From: Okeania sp. SIO2B3
Lineage (GTDB): Bacteria; Cyanobacteriota; Cyanobacteriia; Cyanobacteriales; Microcoleaceae
NCBI RefSeq assembly: GCF_010672525.1
Contig: NZ_JAAHGH010000008.1
Location: 183,714-247,713 of the forward strand
Direction: 5' to 3'
DNA length: 64,000 bases
The number at the start of each line of letters is the position of its first letter. Positions within the stretch are counted from its first letter, which is position 1. Below are positions 1-9,564 of this stretch, piece by piece. Below the pieces are notes generated by a model, which worked only from the letters and a program-made list of their open reading frames with translations, was not told where the DNA came from and did not search any database. The position numbers were made by a program, and so were the translations under genes.

Positions 1-1194
1 ACTTGGGCAGCTCTTTGGTTTGAATGGTTAGGACCTTTGATGATTTTTATTCCTGTTGGAATTACATTTTTCCGCTGCGTTTCTGTGGTTTTGTTTATTC
101 TTTTACATATTAGTTTTGCTTTATCTTTTGAACTAGGGGTATTTCCTTATTTATGTGTGGTTATTTGGTTGGTTTTTATTCCTACAGCACTTTGGGATAA
201 TTGGCAGGAAAAAATCCAGAGTAATGAACGTCAAGGATTGAGGATTTATTATGATGCAGACTGTGGATTTTGTAAGAAAGTTGTTTATCTGTTACGCACT
301 TTTTTGATATTACCAGGAACACCATTAACTACTGCTCAAACTGATGAATCTATCTACGCTGATATGCAGGATAAAAATTCTTGGGTTGTTGTAGACTGGC
401 AAGGAAATCGACATTTCAAATGGGAAGCTTTGGTTTATGTATTTAGTTTGTCTCCTATTTTTAAACCTTTGGCTTTCTTAATGGGATTATCAGCAATAAT
501 GCCTCTAGGAACGAAATTTTATGAATCTATTGCTAATAATAGAAAATTTGCTGGAAATTTTACTAAACCATTGCAATTTCGTCCTCTAAATGTAGGTCCT
601 AATTTAGGATTAAATATTGTTGTATCTTTACTACTTATCTATACTTTGATTTGGAATTTTAAAGTTTTTGTCCAACAAACTTATAACAGAAGAGAAGAAA
701 AGAAACAGGATTTTATTACTAAAGCTGACCAATTATTTAAACGTAAGACTGTACAAAGGCTAGATGTATTGAGTAGGGTGACAAGATTAGACCAATCTTG
801 GAGTATTTTTGCACCTGCTCCACCCAGAGATGATGGTTGGCACGTTATTCAGGGTAATTTAAAAAATGGGAAAGAGGTTGATGTTTTATATGAAAAAGGG
901 GAGTCTATAAGTTGGGATAAACCAACGATGAAACAATTTAATAAGCTGTATAAGAATATGCAGTGGCGGAGTTATTTGATTACTCTAAACCGAGCTATGG
1001 GTCGAAAGCTTTATCCTTATTATGCAGAGTATCTTTGTCGTGAATGGAATAATAATCATGAGGGTTCTGAAAAATTAGAAAGTTTGGATGTTTTTTATAT
1101 GGATGAGAGAACTGTTCCGCCAGGAGAAACACAAACTGTGGAAAAGAAAAATATTATGCAAAAATCTTGTTCGGATGAGCAAAAAGAAAATTAG
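1..1194 (+). CDS. HTTM / DCC (DUF393) fusion membrane protein, 5' end cut by window edge
   Basis: The reading frame is open from base 1, so the start lies outside the window. The N-terminal part visible (to about base 200) is hydrophobic and resembles the HTTM domain, the membrane domain shared with vitamin K-dependent gamma-carboxylase. It is followed from about base 240 by a DCC thiol-disulfide oxidoreductase-like segment (DUF393) with the hallmark YYDADCGFCKK, whose CGFC pair is the predicted redox site. A further membrane segment (LNIVVSLLLIYTLIW) and a soluble C-terminal part with many aromatic and charged residues follow. HTTM and DCC domains are often neighbours; here they appear fused. 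Substrate unknown. Downstream lies repeat DNA and a dead acyltransferase gene, so no operon partner is evident. Confidence 0.75.
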   Translation, partial: TWAALWFEWLGPLMIFIPVGITFFRCVSVVLFILLHISFALSFELGVFPYLCVVIWLVFIPTALWDNWQEKIQSNERQGLRIYYDADCGFCKKVVYLLRTFLILPGTPLTTAQTDESIYADMQDKNSWVVVDWQGNRHFKWEALVYVFSLSPIFKPLAFLMGLSAIMPLGTKFYESIANNRKFAGNFTKPLQFRPLNVGPNLGLNIVVSLLLIYTLIWNFKVFVQQTYNRREEKKQDFITKADQLFKRKTVQRLDVLSRVTRLDQSWSIFAPAPPRDDGWHVIQGNLKNGKEVDVLYEKGESISWDKPTMKQFNKLYKNMQWRSYLITLNRAMGRKLYPYYAEYLCREWNNNHEGSEKLESLDVFYMDERTVPPGETQTVEKKNIMQKSCSDEQKEN

Positions 1195-1204
1195 GAGGAT
1201 GGTA

Positions 1205-1375
1205 TTTCAGTTATCAGTTATCAGTTTTTAGTACTTCTGCAATAAGGAGACTTGAAAATACGGAATATTCTTTTTCTCTTGGTCTATTAGAGATGGTGAG
1301 GTCTCCTCGCCATCTCTCGACTGTTTTTTATCCTCTTAAAACAGGAGACGTAACTACCCAATTTTTCGGTTACTA
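1205..1375. repeat. Family B dispersed repeat, copy B1
   Basis: One end carries repeated TCAGTTATCAG units and the other the family-B signature ACCCAATTTTTCGGTTA, with the internal GGCGAGGTCTC/GAGACCTCGCC-type block. It is homologous in pieces to copies near 15.2, 20.4, 37.5, 39.7 and 55.0 kb. Nothing in it looks coding. Confidence 0.6.
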
Positions 1376-1378
1376 GGT

Positions 1379-2366
1379 ATGTTATACCAATTTGAAAAAA
1401 GAATGTTACGAATAGTAAGATCGATAAAAATAATTTATAGTAGATGTTCCTTTGAAAGAAAAAGATAATTTAAGCCCTAAAAAATGGTATTAAAGCTATT
1501 TCCATACGACTCCTGACTCCTGACTTCCCCTCCTGGGAGGGGCTAGGGGTGGGTTGACTCCTAAGAAATACCCTATATATTTGTAGCAAAAATTTATCAA
1601 TTTGGTATTATTTAATTCTTACGTTTTTATCTTTTGTTTTTTACCTTTAACTCTGATTATATTCTTTGGTTTAACGAGATTTGGTTTAATCAAGGCTGCA
1701 AAAGTTTGGTTGACAGCTAGTTCATTTGCTTTTTACGGTTATTGGAATGTTGCTTATTTGCCTTTGCTAATAATTTCAATTTTGTGGAATTATCGAATGG
1801 GGAAATTTATTGCTCAGGCTAAACCTGAAAGTAAGCAAGCAAATGTTTTACTTTGGGTAGGTATAGCTGTTAATTTAGCCATAATTTCTTACTATAAATA
1901 TGCGAATTTTTTCTTGGATACTTTTAATTCAATAGTTTCTACAAATTTGAATGCTGGGCAAATTATTTTGCCTTTGGCTATTTCTTTTTATACTTTTGGT
2001 TAGAGCGCAAAATTTTCAGGATGGTCTAGATATTTTACAGACAATGCCAGGCTTGAATGGAGTAGCTATACCAGGGGAAACTCAAGGTAAATTATCTGTG
2101 TTAACTAATTTTGGTTTTCAGCTTTTGGTTTTCAGCTTAAATCTTGGAAAGATATGAGTTATCTACCGGAATTTTTTGGTAGTAAAATTTTCTCAATTTT
2201 GACTTTGATAGGCTTAACTTTTTCTGTAAGTTTCCTACCTAATACTCAGGAAATTTTGGCAAAGTTGAAACCTACTTGGTGGTGGGCAGTTTGGATTGGT
2301 GTTTTGAAAAGTGTAGCTTTATTATCGCTGAATCGTGTGTTTGAGTTTCTTTATTTCCAATTTTAA
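1379..2366 (+). pseudogene. MBOAT (AlgI-like) membrane O-acyltransferase, inactivated
   Basis: Translation from about 1608 gives LFNSYVFIFCFLPLTLIIFF and a run of membrane helices typical of the N-terminus of AlgI/PatA-type MBOAT proteins, which move acetyl groups across the membrane onto polysaccharide. The frame stops at 2003 after LPLAISFYTFG. Remnants in other frames follow: a segment at about 2000-2157 (GLDILQTMPGLNG) and the C-terminal membrane part at 2154-2366. Full-length relatives are about 480-500 residues; only about half is left, and the central region with the catalytic His is missing. The original start codon is probably at 1379, separated from codon 2 by element A1. So there are at least three lesions: element insertion, internal deletion and frameshift. 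Confidence 0.8.
1385..1607. mobile_element. Family A MITE-like element, copy A1, inserted at codon 2 of the MBOAT gene
   Basis: The 223-bp element starts TACCAATTTGAAAAAAGAATG and ends in TTATCAATTTGGTA, imperfect terminal inverted repeats. It is flanked on both sides by TTA (1382-1384 and 1608-1610), read as a 3-bp target duplication. Removing the element and one TTA restores ATG TTA TTT AAT TCT, the usual MLFNS start of MBOAT acyltransferases. It has no reading frame of its own and shares interior sequence with copy A4 at 58.8 kb. Confidence 0.8.
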
Positions 2367-2392
2367 AATTTTAGATAAATGTTGAGGTAAAT

Positions 2393-3182
2393 ATGAGTAT
2401 AAATAATCAACTTAGTTCTACTTACTCCCAAGCTTCATCTACCCCAAAATCAGAAAAATCTGTATTAAATTAAGAGAAGATACCGCAGATATAATTGGCT
2501 GTTTTTATTGTCGGCTCTACTACCTGTAGTAGCAGTAGGAAGATTCAATATTGTTGCAGATCCTTATGATGTATTTAATACTCCAAATTTCTTAGGAATA
2601 AATCATTCAAAACCTCGGAAAGATAATAGCGATCGCCTCTTTAAAGCAATTGATATTATTCGCATTAAACCTGTAACAGTTTTGATGGGTTCATCGAGAA
2701 CGAAACGCGCTATAGATCCTAACTATCCAGCTTTAAAAAATCATCAACCAGCTTATAATGATGAATTAAAGAAAATAGTAGATTTGTGTCAAGAAAATAA
2801 CATCAAGTTAATACTATTTATTTCTCCTTCTCATGCAACTCAATGGTAAGTTATTAGAGCAACAGGTGAGTGGTCAACTTTTGAAGAATGAAAACGTGAA
2901 GTGGTAAAAATTACTCCTGTATTTGATTTTTCTGGGTACAACAGTATCACAACTGAACCTATCCATAATGATATGGAAAACTATAGAGATAATTCTCATT
3001 ACACAAAAAAAGTGGGCGATTTAATTCTCAACCGGATTTTATTTTATCAGCAGGAAGAAGTTCCAGAATATTTTGGAATTTTAATTAATTCAGAAAATAT
3101 TGAATCTCATCTCACAAAAATTCGTCAAGACCGTGAAGTTTGGGCTAAAAATCATCCTGATGAAGTGAAGTTAGTAAAATAA
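2393..3182 (+). pseudogene. SGNH/DHHW-like (AlgJ/AlgX-type) partner of the MBOAT acyltransferase, inactivated
   Basis: An ATG at 2393 preceded by GAGG opens a frame that stops after 26 codons at about 2472. Sequence resembling cell-surface SGNH-fold acetyltransferase partners continues in other frames: ADPYDVFNTP and LMGSSRTKRAIDP (2508-2750), then an apparent deletion joining directly to ENNIKLILFISPSHATQW. Stops and a frameshift follow, then FRD-like text ending with YRDNSHYTKKVGDLILNRI to 3182. The motif order matches proteins encoded next to MBOAT genes in cyanobacteria. The neighbouring MBOAT gene is also dead, which suggests the whole O-acylation module was lost. The family assignment rests on motifs and context only. 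Confidence 0.65.
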
Positions 3183-3279
3183 ACTAAACAAAAGTTTGAT
3201 GAAAAAATAAGTAAAAAAAAATCAATAAAAGATAGCTTTAATTACTAAAATAAATTTTTATTTGCAAGTACATATTACC

Positions 3280-4995
3280 ATGAATAATCGACTATCTATT
3301 AACCCATTGTTAAGGGAAGTTTTGATATCTTTTGTACTCTTATTAGGGTGCTCTATAATCATTACTGAATATATGTTTCGTAACGGAATTATTTTTGAAT
3401 CCCATGATATTGGGCCTCACCTTCAATGGTTAACTCATTTTTCAAGACATCTTGCAGAAGGAATTTGGTATCCTAGGTGGCTTGCTGATACTAACTATGG
3501 ATACGGTAGTCCTGATTTTGTATTTTATCCTCCTGGAGTTTACTACATTGGCTCCCTGATCAAACTAACTGGAATAGATATTCAGAAAACAGTTGCTTTG
3601 CTATTTTTATTAGCATCTTTATTGGCCGGTTTTAGTTGTTATGTTTATGGTCGAAATAAATGGGGTAAGAAAGTTGCTTTATTAGCTGCATTAGCTTATA
3701 TGACATCTCCTTATGTAGTCCTAAATATATATCAAAGAGCTGCTTTACCAGAGACATTTGCTGTAGCATTATTTCCTTTGGGATTATTTTTGACAGACCA
3801 AGCTTTTGGCAAACCAAAATGGAGAATAGGTCTTGCTTTGTTTTTCACAGTTTTATCTTTGACACATGCACCTAGTCTACTTCTTTACACTATTTTTTGG
3901 TTTTTATATGTAATTTGCTTCTTACTAAAATATTCTTGGAAAGCTATTGTAATGACCATTGGTTCTGGAATGGTAGGTTTAGGAATAGCATCCTTCTACT
4001 TATTACCAGCTGTTCTGGAAAAGAATTTAGTAAATGTAAATAGTATGAGAAAAGTTGCTGGAGGATTTCAAGGCAATTTGATTTGGACTCCTGTCAGCTG
4101 GGCTAATGGATTTATGAGGAATCAAATAACAGATATTTTTACATATCAACTATTAATTATTATTGTTTTGATAATAATAATATTTTTCTGCTGTCGGCAG
4201 GAACCTAAAAAAATGAAAGAAGCTATTCTTTGGCTGATTTTTTTAGGGACTTTATCATTTCTGATGACTTATCCCTCTGTAAAGATTTGGCAAAGCAGCA
4301 GAACATTGCAAATGGTTCAATTTCCTTGGAGACTCATGGGAATGTTTTCGTTTGGAGTAGTTGCTATGCTGGCAATTGCTATTAATAGAGTTTTGAATAG
4401 TAAATCACAACTCAAGTTAATTTTATCTTTAATTTTAGCAGTGATTTTTCTAGCTAATGCTGGTTATTCCTATAATTTATCTAGAACTTTATCAGGTTTT
4501 AATAACCCTGGCAATCTACAGAAAGCTGCACTTAACCCTAAATATAAGTCAGAAGATTTCTTTAATGTCATCAAGCTTGCTCTTGATGAAAAAGAAATAA
4601 GTAAATTACAAGGTAGAGTTGAGTACCTACTATTAACACCAGAGGGAGTAGCTGCCAAACCTTTACTCGATCAACCCCCTGTCTCTATTGTTCAAGGAAA
4701 AGGATTAATAGAAGTCGATCAATGGAGTAGTTACAATAGAATTTTTAGTGTCTCAGCCACAGAAGATACTAATTTAAAAATAGGAACTTTCTACTATCCA
4801 GCTTGGCGTTTATATGTAAATAATCTACCCTATCCAATGATTGTATCTAATGATGGAACAATTGAACTCAAGCTAAATCCGGGTGACTATACAGTTAGAC
4901 TTTTTTATTCTTGGACTTATCCATTTTTAGTAGGTATGATTACCAGTATTATTAGTATTATTATACTTGGGATCTACTGGTATAAATTTACTTGA
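3280..4995 (+). CDS. Polytopic membrane protein, PTPS-related family (glycosyltransferase-like)
   Basis: About 571 residues with roughly ten membrane segments. The N-terminal loop reads HDIGPHLQWLTHF, then YPRWLADTNYGYG and FVFYPPGVYYIGS, the signature of the '6-pyruvoyl-tetrahydropterin synthase-related' membrane family, whose members look like GT-C lipid-linked glycosyltransferases with an acidic residue in the first outer loop. The last 130 residues form a soluble, probably extracytoplasmic beta domain closed by one final membrane helix. I chose the ATG at 3280 (MNNRLSINP); an upstream TTG at 3262 is less likely. A truncated paralogue lies at 5333-5710. With the GT2 genes downstream it suggests lipid-linked sugar transfer at the cell surface; the exact substrate is unknown. 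Confidence 0.75.
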   Translation: MNNRLSINPLLREVLISFVLLLGCSIIITEYMFRNGIIFESHDIGPHLQWLTHFSRHLAEGIWYPRWLADTNYGYGSPDFVFYPPGVYYIGSLIKLTGIDIQKTVALLFLLASLLAGFSCYVYGRNKWGKKVALLAALAYMTSPYVVLNIYQRAALPETFAVALFPLGLFLTDQAFGKPKWRIGLALFFTVLSLTHAPSLLLYTIFWFLYVICFLLKYSWKAIVMTIGSGMVGLGIASFYLLPAVLEKNLVNVNSMRKVAGGFQGNLIWTPVSWANGFMRNQITDIFTYQLLIIIVLIIIIFFCCRQEPKKMKEAILWLIFLGTLSFLMTYPSVKIWQSSRTLQMVQFPWRLMGMFSFGVVAMLAIAINRVLNSKSQLKLILSLILAVIFLANAGYSYNLSRTLSGFNNPGNLQKAALNPKYKSEDFFNVIKLALDEKEISKLQGRVEYLLLTPEGVAAKPLLDQPPVSIVQGKGLIEVDQWSSYNRIFSVSATEDTNLKIGTFYYPAWRLYVNNLPYPMIVSNDGTIELKLNPGDYTVRLFYSWTYPFLVGMITSIISIIILGIYWYKFT

Positions 4996-5017
4996 AGTAA
5001 TAATAAGAATTCTTAAA

Positions 5018-5167
5018 AAGTATCTGTAAAATAAATCTTAATAGATGCTCAAAAGTCTACGTTTTACTGGGTTACGGTGAATCACAAAGCTAACTATTAA
5101 CTTTAACCATGTAATCTGCGCAAACCACCCTACACCATGATTTGATATATTATTTACAGATACTCTC
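5018..5167. repeat. Inverted-repeat element (family K) in the 4996-5332 gap
   Basis: The ends AGTATCTGTAAAATAAAT and ATATTATTTACAGATACT are near-perfect inverse copies about 150 bp apart, the layout of a small non-autonomous element. There is no reading frame inside. The rest of the gap up to 5332 shows nothing recognisable. Confidence 0.6.
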
Positions 5168-5332
5168 TTAGTATATAAAATCATATATTTCAGTAGATAC
5201 CCTTATTTGTTTCTGCTAATAATTTGAATTTTGTTTAATTATCCAGTTGTTAGATTTACTGCCGAAGCTCAATTAGAAACTAAAAGAATGTTTGCATAAA
5301 CATTTTGAGAAGTTAAGTAGTTTGGTAAGCTT

Positions 5333-5710
5333 ATGAAACAAGAAACAAGTTTAAAAAGGTTTTTATCCAGACAATCTAAATTTATCTCTAAATTCTCTCT
5401 TCCACCCTACTTAATAGAAGGAGGGATAGTTTGTCTTATATTTTTAGCGACTGTAATTATAAATTGGAGAATGATTAGGGATGGACTTAATATTAATCAT
5501 GAAGTCGATCTCAAATGGCATCTTACATGGATTCAGCATTTCTCTAAACAACTTTCTGAAGGAATTTTGTACCCTAGATGGCTTGCTGGGACTAACTACG
5601 GCTATGGTAATCCCACTTTTGTTTTCTACCCGCCTCTTGTTTACTATCTTGGCTCATTTCTCCAATTAATACGACACCTATTTTTTGCAGTGATCGACTT
5701 AATTATCTAG
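5333..5710 (+). pseudogene. Truncated paralogue of the PTPS-related membrane protein
   Basis: The first 113 codons match the protein at 3280-4995: HEVDLKWHLTWIQHF, YPRWLAGTNYGYG and FVFYPPLVYYLGSF align with that protein's N-terminal third. After FLQLI the similarity ends, about 12 unrelated codons follow and the frame stops at 5710. The remaining 450 or so residues are missing and the next gene begins 40 bp on. It retains an ATG start and one N-terminal membrane helix, so a short peptide could still be made, but it cannot be a working enzyme. It most likely arose by duplication and then deletion. Confidence 0.75.
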
Positions 5711-5750
5711 CTTTGCCAATGTTCTGAATATTTGCAAGGTAAACTTTATT

Positions 5751-7352
5751 ATGAAAAATCCGCTGAAACATACAACCGTAATTCTATCAGATAAGTGGCT
5801 TTTATTCGGATCAATATTATTGTTTCTATCTCTAATCTTTGGTTTATTCATTAGGATTGTTGGTGTTGTTCAATTTTCTATTCTATCTGGCGATCAAATA
5901 CGAGATGCTTACGCAACTATGGAAATTTGGCAAGGGAAATTTCCTACTCTCGGACCTCACTCAGCTTGGAAATTTATTTGGGGAGATTTTGTTTACCTAC
6001 CTCCCCTCTATTTCTATTTAGTCTTCCCCTTCACTATTTTAAGCAGTCAATTATCAATTCAAGCTTTTCCTGACGCGCTTTTCACTTTTCTAAGTATTCC
6101 TTTACTTGTTGCAGTAATCTACCAATTATTAGAAGGAATAGAGACTTCAAAAAGATTTTTTATCGCTAGTTTAATTGGCTTTTGGTATAGTGTTTTGGTC
6201 AGAAATATGGGTATGAATTCTGGCGGTAGTCTAGCAGGTAATCCTGGTTCTATTCCATTTTTTCTTCTTCTCTTTATTTGGCTATATAACTATCAGCTAA
6301 GTCAGCCTAAAAATTATATTAATTCTGTTTTATCTTGGATAGGATACGGTATAGTCTTAGCTATTCTAGTAAATTTACATTTCTCTGCTCTTTTTGTAAT
6401 GCCAGTAGTTTTTATAATTAGCTGTATCTATTGGTTTTTCAAAAATAATAGGAACCCGAAATGCTTAGTATTATGTTTATATGCTGTGCTGTCTTCTATT
6501 ATAACCTTATTACCATATTGGATAGGTGAAGTACAACGTAACTGGATAAATACGATTGGAATTATTTCCCTTGTTAGGAATGTAAGTAGCGATGAAGAAT
6601 ATTCGTTAAATTTGTGGGAAAGAGTAATAGTTATCATCAAATCCTACTTCAGTCTGGGGAACGATATTTACTTTATGGCTGATTCTAGAAGACTATTAAT
6701 GTTTTCTATTTTGTCAGTTACTTTTCTGAGTCTTATTTTGTTAGTTGGATTACTTAAATTTAGAGGTAATAAGAATATTTACCTGATTGTATTGGCAACT
6801 TCAATTCTATTTTTTTTCGCCTATTCATCCGCTGATCAAGAGAAAACCTATAACCCTGTATTTTACAAATTATTAATATATTGTTTGCCTTTATTTTTGA
6901 CCGCAGTGAGTATAGCTTATTTGAATATATCTAAACCATTAGAAAAAATAATTTTAATTATCATCGTATTTGCATTGTGTTTTTCTATCTTCAATAATCT
7001 GAGACTAAGTATTAACTACATTAACAGCCACATCGGTAAGAATCAACTACTAGCAACTAATACTATCGCAGAAGTTCTTAATACTCTTCCAGAAAGGTCA
7101 ACAATTTGCGCTCCAAAAGGATTATCTAAAAATTTACGAGTCTATGAATATACCGATCAGTATGTAACAGCAAAAAACTTAAAATTCTCAGATAATTGCA
7201 CTGCTGGTGATTATTATATGTCTAGTAAATTTGGCTTAAATCCAAGTACTTTTAAGGTTTACTCTTCTAAGAAAATGAAGAAGACTGTGAATGACAAAAC
7301 CATGACAATAATCAAAGAGGGTAGCACTTACTATCTCTATCAAATTAATTAA
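5751..7352 (+). CDS. GT39/ArnT-like polytopic membrane glycosyltransferase
   Basis: The 533-residue protein has about eleven hydrophobic segments. After the first helix comes LSGDQIRDAYATMEIWQGKF, the acidic loop seen in GT-C enzymes of the ArnT/PMT/RgtA type, where the Asp helps bind the lipid-phosphate sugar. A second loop (PHSAWKFIWGDFVYLPP) also fits the family. The C-terminal 130 residues are soluble with a FxLNPSTFKVY-like end. These enzymes take a sugar from a polyprenyl-phosphate carrier on the outer face of the membrane; the GT2 genes at 7614 and 9565 could make that carrier. Acceptor unknown. Starts at ATG 5751 without a clear Shine-Dalgarno. Confidence 0.7.
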   Translation: MKNPLKHTTVILSDKWLLFGSILLFLSLIFGLFIRIVGVVQFSILSGDQIRDAYATMEIWQGKFPTLGPHSAWKFIWGDFVYLPPLYFYLVFPFTILSSQLSIQAFPDALFTFLSIPLLVAVIYQLLEGIETSKRFFIASLIGFWYSVLVRNMGMNSGGSLAGNPGSIPFFLLLFIWLYNYQLSQPKNYINSVLSWIGYGIVLAILVNLHFSALFVMPVVFIISCIYWFFKNNRNPKCLVLCLYAVLSSIITLLPYWIGEVQRNWINTIGIISLVRNVSSDEEYSLNLWERVIVIIKSYFSLGNDIYFMADSRRLLMFSILSVTFLSLILLVGLLKFRGNKNIYLIVLATSILFFFAYSSADQEKTYNPVFYKLLIYCLPLFLTAVSIAYLNISKPLEKIILIIIVFALCFSIFNNLRLSINYINSHIGKNQLLATNTIAEVLNTLPERSTICAPKGLSKNLRVYEYTDQYVTAKNLKFSDNCTAGDYYMSSKFGLNPSTFKVYSSKKMKKTVNDKTMTIIKEGSTYYLYQIN

Positions 7353-7613
7353 ATAAATTATGACTATTGAAAGGGGGATGGACGATGGCACAAAAGAAAA
7401 AATGAAATCTCGTGCCCTAGGTAGTTTTCTATAAAAATCATCCTATTCCTAGTAGAATATGAATATATTTGACAAAGGTAAATTTTTAGGAGATATAAGC
7501 TTTTTCTGTGGCGATGGGTAATTATTATTTATGGAAAAGTTAATGGTCTTAACTAATAACCAATAAAATTTATTCGGGGTGCTACTGTTAACTCTATATT
7601 GCTTGGGTTTAAT

Positions 7614-8582
7614 ATGCTTATGAAAGAAGAAAAAGTACAACTTTCCATAGTGGTTCCTTGTTACAACGAAGAACCAAATATTAACTATTTATTTGAAAGA
7701 CTCATATCAGTATTAGAACCTCTAGAAATAACTTATGAAATAGTCTGTGTTAATGATGGTAGTAAGGATAATACTCTCAAGTTATTAGTAGAATATCATA
7801 AACGTAATCCTGCAATTAAAGTAGTTAATTTTTCTCGTAATTTTGGTAAAGAAATTGCGCTAACAGCAGGTATTGACTATACAATAGGAGATGCAATTAT
7901 ACCCATAGATGCAGATTTACAAGACCCACCAGAATTAATTGGAGAACTTATAGCTAAGTGGCAAGAGGGATATGATGTGGTCTACGCAACTAGGCGATCG
8001 CGACAAGGGGAGAGTTGGGTCAAAAAATTTACAGCTCAAAGTTTCTACAGGGTAATTCAGGGGCTAACTTCTGTAAAAATTCCACCGGATACTGGGGACT
8101 TTAGATTAATGGATCGAAAAGTTGTAGAAGCTCTCAAACAATTGCCAGAAACTAACCGTTTTATGAAAGGTTTATTTTCTTGGGTAGGTTATCAACAAAC
8201 TTCCATATCATATGACCGAGATCCTCGTTTCAAAGGTCAAACAAAATGGAATTATTGGAAGCTCTGGAATTTTGCAATTGAAGGTATTACTGCTTTTAGT
8301 TCTCAACCTCTAAAAATTTGGAGTTATATTGGGGTATTAATTTCTTTAATTTCATTTATTTATGCTAGCTTTTTAGTGATTCGGACTTTGATATTTGGAA
8401 TTGATGTTCCTGGTTATGCTTCATTAATAGTAGCGATATTATTTTTAGGTGGAATGCAGTTATTATCTCTCGGAATTTTGGGTGAATATTTAGGTCGCGT
8501 TCACGAAGAAGTTAAGAGAAGACCTCTTTATTTAGTTAGGGAAAGTTATGGGTTTAAAAATCAGATTACTAGGAGTGAGTAA
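7614..8582 (+). CDS. GT2 family polyprenyl-phosphate glycosyltransferase (DPM1/GtrB type)
   Basis: About 322 residues. The N-terminal GT-A fold begins LSIVVPCYNEEPN, with the nucleotide-sugar site VNDGSKDNT, the metal-binding DADLQDPPE and a TGDFRLMDRKV segment. Two membrane helices near the C-terminus (about residues 230-255 and 265-290) followed by LGEYLGRVHEEVKRRPLYLV place it in the DPM1/GtrB group, which transfers a sugar from UDP or GDP to undecaprenyl phosphate. I place the start at ATG 7614; ATG 7620 (MKEEKVQL) is equally possible and TTG 7599 less so. A related enzyme lies at 9565-10566. It probably feeds the membrane GT-C proteins upstream. Confidence 0.85.
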   Translation: MLMKEEKVQLSIVVPCYNEEPNINYLFERLISVLEPLEITYEIVCVNDGSKDNTLKLLVEYHKRNPAIKVVNFSRNFGKEIALTAGIDYTIGDAIIPIDADLQDPPELIGELIAKWQEGYDVVYATRRSRQGESWVKKFTAQSFYRVIQGLTSVKIPPDTGDFRLMDRKVVEALKQLPETNRFMKGLFSWVGYQQTSISYDRDPRFKGQTKWNYWKLWNFAIEGITAFSSQPLKIWSYIGVLISLISFIYASFLVIRTLIFGIDVPGYASLIVAILFLGGMQLLSLGILGEYLGRVHEEVKRRPLYLVRESYGFKNQITRSE

Positions 8583-8648
8583 TCTCACAATTTTTGTCAT
8601 TAAATAAAAAATACTAAAGCAGTAGTTTTGGGTCGGAGTAGAGATTTA

Positions 8649-9350
8649 ATGTTCAATTTTAAAACTGGTATTTTTATCCTGACAATTATTTGTATAGTTG
8701 CGACTGGAATAGCAGCTTATTTATTAGGAGGTTTGGCTCCAGAACAAGTTCAAACTTGGCTAGAACGAGCAGGTATTTGGGCACCAATAATCTATATAGT
8801 TATTTATACAATAGCAACTATCTTAGTGTTGCCTTCCACAGCACTTAATCTGGCTGGAGGTGCAATTTTTGGACCGTGGATAGGTACATTATGGACAAGT
8901 GTAGCAGCTATAATTGCGGCAATTATCGCATTTTATTATTCTCGTACTATAGGTAGAGAATGGATTTCTCAAAAGTTAGCTGGACGATGGCAGGCAATGG
9001 ATGCTGAAATGTGTCAGGGAGGATTATTTTATATGTTTGCCATTCGCTTATTGCCAATTATTCCTTATGGTTTAGTAAATTTTGCTGCTGGTTTAACATC
9101 TGTTAGTTTTAAAGATTATCTATTAGGTACTACCTTGGGAACTGTACCTGGTGTTTTGCCTTTTGTAATGTTAGGAAGTTCTGGTTTAACAGCATTAAAA
9201 ACAGGTGACGTTTTACCTTTAATTGGAGCATTAAGTCTCATCGCAATGTTAGTAGGAGGCGCAACTTGGTATCGTCGCCGTCGCAGTCTACCAAAGAAAG
9301 TTATAGAAGAAATTAATAAGTCATCTTCATCAGATTTGTCTAATGATTAA
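8649..9350 (+). CDS. TVP38/TMEM64 (SNARE-associated/DedA-like) membrane protein
   Basis: About 233 residues with five to six membrane segments. The family core is clear: VLPSTALNLAGGAIFGPWIG, then FYYSRTIGREW, RLLPIIPYGLVNFAAG and the final GTVPGVLPFVMLG. TVP38/DedA-type proteins are thought to move lipids, including undecaprenyl phosphate, between membrane leaflets, which would fit between two polyprenyl-phosphate glycosyltransferase genes. I chose ATG 8649 because GGAG lies about ten bases upstream. It starts 66 bp after the preceding GT2 gene and is probably cotranscribed with it. The C-terminus is short, basic, then Ser-rich. Confidence 0.85.
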   Translation: MFNFKTGIFILTIICIVATGIAAYLLGGLAPEQVQTWLERAGIWAPIIYIVIYTIATILVLPSTALNLAGGAIFGPWIGTLWTSVAAIIAAIIAFYYSRTIGREWISQKLAGRWQAMDAEMCQGGLFYMFAIRLLPIIPYGLVNFAAGLTSVSFKDYLLGTTLGTVPGVLPFVMLGSSGLTALKTGDVLPLIGALSLIAMLVGGATWYRRRRSLPKKVIEEINKSSSSDLSND

Positions 9351-9564
9351 ATTACTGTTTGTTAATATCCAAAAATAACCAAATAACAAAAAATAAAAAT
9401 TATTCATCAGGAAAATCAGGTGAAAAAAATTAATTAATAAAATCAATCAAATGCTCGAGTTAAAGTAATAAATAAAAATTAAAATAGATAAACTCCAAGT
9501 TTTAATCCCAGACCGTGATAAACTTATACTAAGTTTTTTGATCAAAAAGTTTAGGTACATAAAA

